Source: an uncultured Zoogloea sp.
Lineage (GTDB): Bacteria > Pseudomonadota > Gammaproteobacteria > Burkholderiales > Rhodocyclaceae
DNA length: 12,747 nucleotides
Direction: 5' to 3'
NCBI GenBank assembly: GCA_937967645.1
Contig: CALBTT010000086.1
Location: 1-12,747 of the forward strand
The translations under genes were made by a program, and so were the position numbers. Below are positions 6,391 through 12,423 of this stretch, piece by piece (positions within the stretch are counted from its first letter, which is position 1; each line of letters begins with the position of its first letter). The notes below the pieces were generated by a model. The model searched no databases. It saw only the letters and a list, made by a program, of their open reading frames with translations, and was not told where the DNA came from.

Positions 6391-7113
6391 TCAGGCCGCC
6401 TTGCCGCGGGAGGCCACCACGTAGATCTCCCCGGCGATATCGGGATAGCGCTCGCCCAGCACCATGAAGGCCTGCAGCATGTCCTCGCTCCAGTTGGCCT
6501 CGATCTGGCCCGAGGACACCGGCTTGAGGAAGTAGCCACCGAAGTAGTCGATCGACAGGCCGGCCCTGAGGAAGACCTGGCGAAAACCTTCGGGATCGAA
6601 GACGCGCCGGTGGCCGTGGCGCCGGTCCATGTCATTGAGGGCGTTCTCGGCCTCGAGCACCCCCATCACCACACCGGCCTGGCGATGCAGCGACCGAGCG
6701 TTGGGCACCGCGGCGAACAGCACGCCGCCGGGCTGCAGCCATTCCCTGGCCTGGCGGAGGATGGCCACCGGATCCTCCACGTGCTCCAGCACGTGCCCCA
6801 TGATGATGTTGGCGAACTGCCTGGGCGGCTGGTAGTCCTCGAAGATCGAATGGACCACCTCGACCGCCGGGAAACGGGCCGTCAGGGACTGGCAGAACGC
6901 CTCGGCGCCCTCCACGCAGGTCACCCGCTGCCCGGTGGACACCAGCATGCCGGTCATCACCCCGTCGGCCGGCCCCAGTTCGAGGATGTCTCCGTCGACC
7001 AGGAAGCGCTGCAGGACGCGGAAGCAGTATTGGGTGCTCGCCGCGTTGGCGCCCAGCGCGTAGACAGAGTGGACGGCGATGTCCTCGAGGATCGCTTTCT
7101 CGGACGCCGGCAT
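6391..7113 (-). CDS. Class I SAM-dependent methyltransferase
   Basis: This 240-residue protein has the Rossmann methyltransferase pattern: motif I ILELGPADG (43-51), an acidic end of strand 2 in VTCVEG (64-69), and the post-motif region IIMGHVLEHVEDP (103-115), which is typical of the Methyltransf_11/23 group. LQPGGVLFAAVPN follows. No transmembrane or signal segment is seen. ATG 7113-7111 has GAAGGG a few bases upstream. The last third (VFDPEGFRQVFLRAGLSIDYFGGYFLKP) resembles methyltransferases in polysaccharide and lipid modification loci, but the acceptor cannot be read from sequence. The stop lies 21 bp from the end of the convergent MBL-fold gene, so their transcripts may overlap at the 3' ends. 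Confidence 0.88.
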   Translation of the reverse strand: MPASEKAILEDIAVHSVYALGANAASTQYCFRVLQRFLVDGDILELGPADGVMTGMLVSTGQRVTCVEGAEAFCQSLTARFPAVEVVHSIFEDYQPPRQFANIIMGHVLEHVEDPVAILRQAREWLQPGGVLFAAVPNARSLHRQAGVVMGVLEAENALNDMDRRHGHRRVFDPEGFRQVFLRAGLSIDYFGGYFLKPVSSGQIEANWSEDMLQAFMVLGERYPDIAGEIYVVASRGKAA

Positions 7114-7176
7114 GGGTTTCCCTTCTGGATGTCGGTTGCGGATGCGCCGCCTGGCGGAGGCCGGCGCGGGGCGCCC

Positions 7177-7182
7177 ATTCTA
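7177..7182 (-). promoter_or_regulatory. Possible -10 element for the methyltransferase gene
   Basis: TAGAAT on the minus strand matches five of six bases of the sigma-70 -10 and lies about 65 bp before the methyltransferase ATG, in the 103-bp gap after the serine hydrolase gene. No good -35 is seen at the right distance, so this is tentative. Confidence 0.25.
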
Positions 7183-7216
7183 TCCACAATCGCCATCCAC
7201 GATCGACCTGGGGCCG

Positions 7217-7903
7217 TCAGCCGGGCAGGTGGGTGAAGGCCTCCCAACTGAAACGGGTACGGTGTCGCAGGCGCGCCAGGGCGCCGCGCTTGCCCCGGTG
7301 GCTCAGCTTGTCCTCGTCGATGCAGCCGAGGGGCAGACCCGTGTAGGACTCGCGCAGGTCGTTCAGCAAGCGCAGCCCGCAGGGCCATGGGCCGTGCCCG
7401 GACTCCACGTTGATGTGGCCGGCATGCCCCGCGTCGATCAACAGGCTGCCCCAGCAGTCGGCCCAGTGGGCGGTACAGTCGAAGCTGGCCCAGGGATCGT
7501 CGCGGCTGCCCACCACCACGCTGGGCACCCCGATGGGCGTGGTGGGGATCCATTCACCGAGGCCACCATGGCCGGGTATGTCGCGTCCATCGCGCAAGCC
7601 GAAGGCGCTGAAACGCTCCGGATCGGGCGGCGCCACCAGCAGCAGGCCGGCGACCCGCTCGGGGCGGTCGGCCGCGGCCACCACCGACGCCAGGCAGCCG
7701 TAGCTGTGGGCCACCAGCCAGACCACGCCGGCGGCCTCGTCCACCTCGCGGCGCACCTCGGTGGCCCAGCGGGCCAGCACCGGGGCGCCCCAGTCGATAT
7801 TGCGGACCCGCCGGGCCTCGGGGCAACGCCCCTCCAGCCAGGTCTGCCAATGATCCGGGCCGCTGTTGCCAAGGCCGGGAACGATCAGGACGGTCTGCAG
7901 CAC
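7217..7903 (-). CDS. RBBP9/YdeN-family alpha/beta hydrolase
   Basis: 228 residues from a GTG start (7903-7901), decided by the strong ribosome site AAAGGAGG at 7915-7908, four bases upstream. The catalytic triad can be read: Ser67 in VAHSYGCLA (the family's H-S-Y-G form of the nucleophile elbow), Asp135/136 in GSRDDPW, and His163 in GHAGHIN. The opening VLIVPGLGNSGPDHWQTWLE (5-24) is the signature start of this family. Enzymes of this group are small cytoplasmic serine hydrolases of poorly defined substrate. Typical members have about 180-190 residues; here about 45 further residues follow the fold (NDLRESYTGLPLG and then a basic stretch), which is unusual. The gene sits alone between the methyltransferase and sbp. 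Confidence 0.88.
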   Translation of the reverse strand: MLQTVLIVPGLGNSGPDHWQTWLEGRCPEARRVRNIDWGAPVLARWATEVRREVDEAAGVVWLVAHSYGCLASVVAAADRPERVAGLLLVAPPDPERFSAFGLRDGRDIPGHGGLGEWIPTTPIGVPSVVVGSRDDPWASFDCTAHWADCWGSLLIDAGHAGHINVESGHGPWPCGLRLLNDLRESYTGLPLGCIDEDKLSHRGKRGALARLRHRTRFSWEAFTHLPG

Positions 7904-7907
7904 GAGT

Positions 7908-7915
7908 CCTCCTTT
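7908..7915 (-). promoter_or_regulatory. Near-perfect Shine-Dalgarno for the GTG start
   Basis: AAAGGAGG on the minus strand, four bases from GTG 7903. It supports the non-ATG start of the serine hydrolase and suggests efficient translation. Confidence 0.85.
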
Positions 7916-7955
7916 GTGCGGGTGACGCCCCCGGGCCGGAAGCGCTCACCCACGG

Positions 7956-7988
7956 AAAAATGCGCCGGCCCGGAGGGGCGCGGCGCAT
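7956..7988 (-). terminator. Rho-independent terminator after sbp
   Basis: On the minus strand ATGCGCCG (7988-7981) pairs with CGGCGCAT (7967-7960), an 8-bp GC-rich stem with a 13-nt loop, and runs directly into a T tract (7960-7956). It lies about 50 bp beyond the sbp stop and should separate sbp from the serine hydrolase gene. Confidence 0.7.
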
Positions 7989-8002
7989 GGGGTCGGATGG
8001 AT

Positions 8003-8024
8003 GCTCCAGCCTTGTGGCTGGAGC
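8003..8024. repeat. Perfect 9-bp hairpin just behind sbp
   Basis: GCTCCAGCC and GGCTGGAGC are perfect inverted copies around a 4-nt loop, 11 bp beyond the sbp stop and upstream of the T-tailed terminator at 7956-7988. No T tract follows it, so it is more likely a 3' stabilising stem than a second terminator. Confidence 0.6.
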
Positions 8025-8035
8025 CCGGCCGGGCC

Positions 8036-9043
8036 TTACTTGACGCTGATCTGATCGAACACGCCACCGTCGGAGAAGTGGGTCTTCTGGGCCTTGGTCC
8101 AGCCGCCGAACACCTCGTCGATGTTGAACAGCTTCACCGGGGCGAACTGCTTGGAGTACTTTGCCGCGATCTTCGAATCGGTCGGACGGTAGTAGTTCTT
8201 GCCGGCGATGTCCTGGCCTTCCGGCGAGTACAGGTACTTCAGGTATTCCTCGGCGACCTTGCGGGTGCCGCGCTTGTCCACCACTTTGTCCACCACCGAG
8301 ACGGGGGGCTCGGCCAGGATGGAGATGGACGGAGTCACGATGTCGAACTTGTCCGGACCCAGCTCTTTGACGGCCAGGTAGGCTTCGTTTTCCCAGGCGA
8401 TCAGCACGTCGCCGATGCCACGCTCGGCGAAGGTGGTGGTGGAGCCACGGGCGCCGGAGTCGAGCACCTTCACGTTGCCGTAGATCTTCTTGACGAAGTC
8501 CTTGGCGGTGGCGTCATTGCCACCCGGCTGCTTGAGGGCGAAGCCCCAGGCGGCCAGGTAGTTCCAGCGGGCGCCGCCGGAGGTCTTGGGGTTCGGGGTG
8601 ATCACCTCGATGCCCGGCTTGGCCAGGTCGTTCCAGTCCTTGATCTTCTTCGGGTTGCCCTTGCGCACCAGGAAGACGATGGTGGAGGTGTAGGGCGAGG
8701 CGTTGTGCGGCAGGCGCTTCTGCCAGTCGGCGGGCACCAGCTTGCCGTTGTCGTAGAGGGCATCCACGTCGGCGGCCAGGGCCAGGGTCACCACGTCGGC
8801 CTCGAGGCCGTCGATCACCGAACGGGCCTGCTTGCCGGAGCCGCCGTGGGAAGCCTTGATGGTGACCGTCTCGTTGTTCTTGGCCTTCCAGTACTTGGCG
8901 AAGGCCGCGTTGTAATCCTGGTACAGCTCGCGGGTCGGATCGTAGGACACGTTGAGCAGGCTCACGTCAGCATGGGCGACGCTGGACAGGCCCAGCACCA
9001 GGGCGAGGGACAGCAGGGAACGGCGGGTGATACGGGATTTCAT
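8036..9043 (-). CDS. sbp: Periplasmic sulfate-binding protein
   Basis: The substrate-binding component of the sulfate/thiosulfate ABC importer. 335 residues, the normal Sbp length. A signal peptide covers residues 1-25: basic RITRR, then a hydrophobic LLSLALVLGLSSV core and AHA before the mature DVSLLNVSYDPTRELY, the usual family start. Sulfate-site signatures are present: SHGGSGKQARSVIDG (65-79), VVTLALAADVDAL, PNPKTSGGARWNYLAAWG, and DSGARGSTTTFAERGIGDV. ATG 9043-9041 follows AGGAAG (9053-9048). No CysT, CysW or CysA permease or ATPase genes are adjacent; a terminator follows, so this is a single-gene unit relying on transporter genes elsewhere. Expression under sulfur limitation is expected from the family, and the repeats upstream fit a regulated promoter. 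Confidence 0.95.
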   Translation of the reverse strand: MKSRITRRSLLSLALVLGLSSVAHADVSLLNVSYDPTRELYQDYNAAFAKYWKAKNNETVTIKASHGGSGKQARSVIDGLEADVVTLALAADVDALYDNGKLVPADWQKRLPHNASPYTSTIVFLVRKGNPKKIKDWNDLAKPGIEVITPNPKTSGGARWNYLAAWGFALKQPGGNDATAKDFVKKIYGNVKVLDSGARGSTTTFAERGIGDVLIAWENEAYLAVKELGPDKFDIVTPSISILAEPPVSVVDKVVDKRGTRKVAEEYLKYLYSPEGQDIAGKNYYRPTDSKIAAKYSKQFAPVKLFNIDEVFGGWTKAQKTHFSDGGVFDQISVK

Positions 9044-9057
9044 GAGGCTTCCTATCT

Positions 9058-9081
9058 GGCTAAAGTCGATGGGGCTAAAGT
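9058..9081. repeat. 9-bp direct repeat in the sbp leader
   Basis: GGCTAAAGT occurs at 9058-9066 and again at 9073-9081, a 15-bp period, within the 40 bases upstream of the sbp start. On the coding strand it reads ACTTTAGCC twice. It may be a regulator half-site pair or a leader element; no known motif is claimed. Confidence 0.5.
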
Positions 9082-9154
9082 TGGTGAAAACGAGTCTAGA
9101 GAGAGGGGGCGGAGAAGCGAACCAAGAAAAACTTGATTGCTTATTCGCGCCCCG

Positions 9155-9170
9155 GTGAATTTCTATTCAC
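9155..9170. promoter_or_regulatory. Inverted repeat upstream of sbp, possible LysR-type (CysB-like) site
   Basis: GTGAAT and ATTCAC are perfect inverted copies around TTCT, inside the A/T-rich stretch of the 163-bp gap between sbp and the exported MBL gene. It lies about 112 bp upstream of the sbp ATG, the usual place for a LysR-type activator site, and it contains the short AT-rich dyad that CysB-like regulators prefer. It could also be a 3' stem for the preceding gene, but no T tract follows. The assignment is inferred. Confidence 0.4.
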
Positions 9171-9206
9171 GTTTTCCACCCGGGCAATCCGGGCAGAAAA
9201 AGCCGT

Positions 9207-10688
9207 TCAGCGGGAGGCGCTGACCTCGCCGATGGCGGTGCGCAGGTCGGCCAGGGTGACCACGCGCGGGCCATGCAGGGCGGCGATCTGCTCGACCTCC
9301 AGGCCCAGCTTGCGGATGTTTTCGTAGAGATTGACCGAGTAGGGGTTGGGCCGCGCCGGCGCCGGCACATTGGCGGCGGTGGGGGTGAAGGCGTCCCCTT
9401 CCACCAGCACCTTCTCGCCGGGCAGGTAAACCAGCGCGAAGGCATCGCTGTGGCCGCTGCCGACGATGCTGTGCACCTCGATGCTGCGCTTGCCGTCGGA
9501 GAGCACCCGCTTGCCGTCCACTTCGGCGAACACGGCGCCCTTGCGGGAACGGGCCAGGCTGTCCGGGTTGATGCCACGTGGCGCCGACCAGGCCTTGCGG
9601 TAGTAAGACACGTTGGCCTTGGGAGTGACGATCACGGCACCCTCGTTGACGAAGGTACGCAGCCCGCCGGAGTGGTCGAAGTGGGCGTGGGTGTTGATCA
9701 GGTACTTGATGGGCTTGCCCGGCACGGTCTCCTTGGCCTTCGCGATCACCGCCAGGGAGCGCTCCTCGTTGAGGGGCGCCTCCACCACCACCAGGTGGTC
9801 CGACTGCTCGATGAGCACGCTGTGGTGGGTGCCGCCGGTGAGGTAGAAGACACCGTCGGCCAGCTTGTCCACCTTGACCACCGGCACCTGCTGGGTGGCG
9901 CTGGCCACCTCAGGCGGCACCGCCGGGACCGCGGCGCCGTTCAGGCGTACGTCATTGACCTGCAGGTCGAGCACCGGGTAGCCCCCCTGGCTGCGCTCGA
10001 TCCGGCTGGGGAAGGCGATTCCGCCGAAATCCCGGTAGGCGGAGAAGCGGGTCTCCACGAGGGTGTCGCCGAGCACGGGGTTGTCCACCCAGGTACGCAC
10101 CACCTCCACCTCGTTGCGGGCATTGATCTCGCCGACAAAGCGGTGGCGCCCGTCGAGCTTGAAGGACACCTCGCTGCCGCCGCCCTTGAGCGGGCGGGAC
10201 TTCGCCTTGTGGGCCAGGGCCGCACGCAGGAAGCCCTGCGGCGTGGACCACAGCTCGGCCTGCCGCTCGGCCACCGCCGCGGGCTGGGCCTGGGGCGCCG
10301 GAGCATTGCCACTGGCCGGCGCCGCGGTAGGCAGGTTCCAGGCCACTGGCCCGCTCACGTACTGATCGACCTTCTGCTCGACCGGCATCGGCCTCACCCG
10401 GCCGGCCTCGAGGGCCTGGATACGGCTGATCTGCACCCGCGCGCCGGCCCGCTCGTAATCGAGGTCGGCCACATAGCGGCTCACCTCGAAACGAGGCCAG
10501 GGCAGGCTCGGGTCCGGCGCCTGGCCGAACTGGAACCAGCTGCCGCTGCCGGTCAGCTGGATGCTGCGGGTGCCGGCGGCATCGAGGGCGCGCATAGCGG
10601 ACTGCAGGGTCTGGGCCTGGGCCGGAAAGGCGGCAAGCACAGAAAGGGCGATGCTGGCACCCAGCATGGGACGAAGCGGGAAGGACAT
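9207..10688 (-). CDS. Exported MBL-fold metallo-hydrolase with large N-terminal domain
   Basis: I start at ATG 10688-10686 (493 residues), because this places a clean signal peptide first: MSFPLRPMLGASIALSVLAA then FPAQAQ, with cleavage after AQA near residue 25. The frame to 10739 only adds 17 residues in front of it. Residues about 28-270 are a poorly conserved beta-rich domain containing an Ala/Pro/Gln-rich linker (123-140). Residues about 275-493 are the MBL fold: GGTHHSVLIEQ, then the metal motif HAHFDH (334-339) followed by SGGL, His413 in GSGHSDAF, Asp432 in VEGDAF, and His472 near the end. All ligands of a two-zinc site seem present. It is expected in the periplasm. The function is unknown: class B beta-lactamase, quinoprotein-linked hydrolase and lactonase-type activities are all possible. 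Confidence 0.85.
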   Translation of the reverse strand: MSFPLRPMLGASIALSVLAAFPAQAQTLQSAMRALDAAGTRSIQLTGSGSWFQFGQAPDPSLPWPRFEVSRYVADLDYERAGARVQISRIQALEAGRVRPMPVEQKVDQYVSGPVAWNLPTAAPASGNAPAPQAQPAAVAERQAELWSTPQGFLRAALAHKAKSRPLKGGGSEVSFKLDGRHRFVGEINARNEVEVVRTWVDNPVLGDTLVETRFSAYRDFGGIAFPSRIERSQGGYPVLDLQVNDVRLNGAAVPAVPPEVASATQQVPVVKVDKLADGVFYLTGGTHHSVLIEQSDHLVVVEAPLNEERSLAVIAKAKETVPGKPIKYLINTHAHFDHSGGLRTFVNEGAVIVTPKANVSYYRKAWSAPRGINPDSLARSRKGAVFAEVDGKRVLSDGKRSIEVHSIVGSGHSDAFALVYLPGEKVLVEGDAFTPTAANVPAPARPNPYSVNLYENIRKLGLEVEQIAALHGPRVVTLADLRTAIGEVSASR

Positions 10689-10768
10689 GGAACCCCCAGA
10701 GAGATGAATGACTCGGGGAGAGCTGTTGGCAATATCCATACCGGAGCCGGGCCAGGTCTGCCCGGACG

Positions 10769-10801
10769 CGCCAAAGCCCCTGATTTCTCAAGGGCTTGGC
10801 G
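10769..10801. repeat. Imperfect hairpin upstream of the exported MBL gene
   Basis: CGCCAAAGCCC (10769-10779) and GGGCTTGGCG (10792-10801) pair over ten bases with one bulged A, around a 12-nt loop. It lies in the 225-bp gap between the PaaK-type ligase stop and the exported MBL gene. No T tract follows on either strand. It may be a weak 3' structure for the ligase transcript. Confidence 0.45.
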
Positions 10802-10849
10802 TTCATTCCGGCGAGCGGGTCAGACTCATGGGGGTCCGCTTCGCTGTGC

Positions 10850-10895
10850 GCTGCGCAGCAGGATCTGCTGGCGGATCAGCAGCCTGCTGCACAGC
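10850..10895. repeat. Long stem-loop just beyond the PaaK-type ligase stop
   Basis: Outer arms 10850-10862 and 10883-10895 pair at 12 of 13 positions, and inner arms CTGCTG (10865-10870) and CAGCAG (10877-10882) close a 6-nt loop, with AT bulged on one side. The structure begins 18 bp past the ligase stop. The absence of a T tract argues for a 3' stabilising or attenuating stem rather than a classical terminator. Confidence 0.6.
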
Positions 10896-10913
10896 AACAG
10901 GCGGTCGTCCTTT

Positions 10914-12245
10914 TCAACCCCACACGCCGCTGCGCCGGTCTTCCACGCGCTTGGCCTTGTGGGTGGCGCGGGGCAGGCTGTCGGCGGGCAGGATGGTCAC
11001 GCTGGCGCTGACGCCGGTGATGGACTTGAGCTGACGGGCAAAGCGATGAGCCAGTTCCTCGTCGCTGCCGGCGAAGGCCGGACTGCGCTCCAGCTCGACG
11101 GTGAGGCGGTCGAGGTGGTTCTCCCGCTCGACGATCAGGCGATACTCGCCGGTCAGGTCGTGGTCGCGCCGGGCGATGGCTTCCACATCGCTGGGGAAGA
11201 TGTTGGCCCCCTTGATGATGAGCATGTCGTCCAGGCGCCCATGCACGCCCTGCAGGCGGATGGAGGTGCGCCCGCAGCCGCAGGGCTCGGAGGTGAAGGA
11301 GACGATGTCACCGGTGCGGAAGCGCACCATCGGACGGGCCGACTTCTTGAGGGTGGTCAGCACCATCTCGCCACGGCCGCCCTCCTCCACCGGCTCGTTG
11401 GTACCAGGGTGCAGCACCTCGACCAGAATGTGATCTTCGGCCCAGTGCAGGCCGTCCTTCTCCTCGCACATGCCGGCGCAGGAACCGAAGATGTCCGACA
11501 GGCCGTAGTAGTCATACACCGACGCCCCCCACAGGTCCTCGATGCGCTGACGGGTCTCGGGGATCGAGCCGCCAGGCTCGCCGGCCACGAAGATGCGCCG
11601 CACGGCGAGGTCCTTCCTCAGGTCGATACCTTCCTTGACCGCCGTCTCGCCCAGGTACCAGGCGTAGGACGGGGTGGTCCAGATGGCGGTGACCTGGAAC
11701 TGGCGCAGGATCGCCAGCAGGCGCTCGGACGGCACGGTGCCGGCGTGGATGGACAGGGCACCGAGCTTCTGGGCACCCAGCACACAGGGGCCGCCGACGA
11801 ACAGCGAGAAATTCAGCGAGTGGGCATAGCGGTCTTCCGGACGCAGGCCGGAGGACCAGAACTGGCGCGCCTCGTAGTCGATCCACTCATCGAAGTCCTG
11901 GCTGCTGAAGGGCGAGGCGGTGGGCACGCCGGTGGAGCCGCTGGAGGCGGAGATGTAGACGATATCCCGCTCGGGCACCGCCACCAGGTCGCCGAAGGGC
12001 GGCACGGCGAGCTGGCGCTCCCGCAGGGTCTGCTTGTTGATGAAGGGGAAGCGGCGGATGTCGTCCAGGCTGCGCACCTCCTCCGGGCGCACGCCGGCCG
12101 CATCGAAGCTGGCCCGGTAATACGGCGAGTGGTCGTAGGCGTGCTGCAGGTGCTTCTGCAGCAGCTGCAGCTTGAGGGCGTCCCAGTCCGCGCGGGGCTG
12201 GGTCTCCAGGGCTTCGTCCCAGTAAGGACGGTGGGCGGTGGTCAT
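10914..12245 (-). CDS. PaaK-type aryl-CoA ligase (phenylacetate--CoA ligase family)
   Basis: A cytoplasmic adenylate-forming enzyme that activates an aromatic acid with ATP and attaches CoA. 443 residues, as is usual for PaaK. Motifs: nucleotide loop SASSGSTGVPT (99-109), AGEPGGS (221-227), YYGLSD (246-251), RFRTGDI (308-314), RLDDMLIIKGANIFPSDVE (337-355), and the C-terminal lysine region HKAKRVEDRR (429-438). Cys260 and the CGCGR segment (322-326) match the cysteines typical of PaaK. YGLSD replaces the more common YGLSE, hinting at a paralogue with a different acid. ATG 12245 has AAGGA upstream. No other paa genes are in the window. The neighbour upstream is a MetQ-family protein, separated by REPIN 2, so the natural acid remains open. 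Confidence 0.88.
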   Translation of the reverse strand: MTTAHRPYWDEALETQPRADWDALKLQLLQKHLQHAYDHSPYYRASFDAAGVRPEEVRSLDDIRRFPFINKQTLRERQLAVPPFGDLVAVPERDIVYISASSGSTGVPTASPFSSQDFDEWIDYEARQFWSSGLRPEDRYAHSLNFSLFVGGPCVLGAQKLGALSIHAGTVPSERLLAILRQFQVTAIWTTPSYAWYLGETAVKEGIDLRKDLAVRRIFVAGEPGGSIPETRQRIEDLWGASVYDYYGLSDIFGSCAGMCEEKDGLHWAEDHILVEVLHPGTNEPVEEGGRGEMVLTTLKKSARPMVRFRTGDIVSFTSEPCGCGRTSIRLQGVHGRLDDMLIIKGANIFPSDVEAIARRDHDLTGEYRLIVERENHLDRLTVELERSPAFAGSDEELAHRFARQLKSITGVSASVTILPADSLPRATHKAKRVEDRRSGVWG

Positions 12246-12285
12246 CAGGAATTCCTTGGCTCAGGCGAATGGCGAAGCGTGCTGG

Positions 12286-12417
12286 GGCTGTAGGGAAATA
12301 TGCAGGGGCATGTGTAGGGGCGACTTCAGTCGCCCTCGGACTCCGATCAACGGTATGTCCGTGCTCGTGGCGCGGCGGGCGACTGAAGTCGCCCCTACAG
12401 GCCCCCCTACAGCCCTG
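12286..12417. repeat. REPIN 2: perfect inverted pair of REP hairpins
   Basis: Two 23-bp units, 12313-12335 and 12377-12399, are exact reverse complements and are separated by 41 bp. Each contains GTAG (or CTAC) followed by an 8-bp stem, GGGCGACT/AGTCGCCC, with a 2-nt loop. Degenerate GTAGGG and CCCTAC half motifs extend the element on both sides (12287-12295, 12405-12414). Compared with REPIN 1 the stem differs by one base pair that has changed on both arms (A-T here, G-C there), so pairing is kept. It sits between the MetQ-family gene and the PaaK-type ligase. No RAYT transposase is in the window. Confidence 0.92.
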
Positions 12418-12423
12418 CAAATG

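Noticed and set aside
7079..9136. Plus-strand open frame of 685 codons antisense to the serine hydrolase and sbp
   Set aside because: Shadow of two convincing minus-strand genes; it crosses their intergenic gap and terminator and shows no recognisable domain.
10740..10913. A tRNA gene or integrase attachment site suggested by the paired GCC-rich hairpin
   Set aside because: No cloverleaf, anticodon arm or TPsiC sequence can be drawn, and there is no integrase gene nearby.
9273..12293. Plus-strand open frame of 1006 codons antisense to the exported MBL gene and the PaaK-type ligase
   Set aside because: It is a stop-poor shadow frame typical of high-GC DNA. The minus strand has two clear conserved proteins with motifs, while this translation is low-complexity (Gly, His, Ala, Val rich) without any domain.
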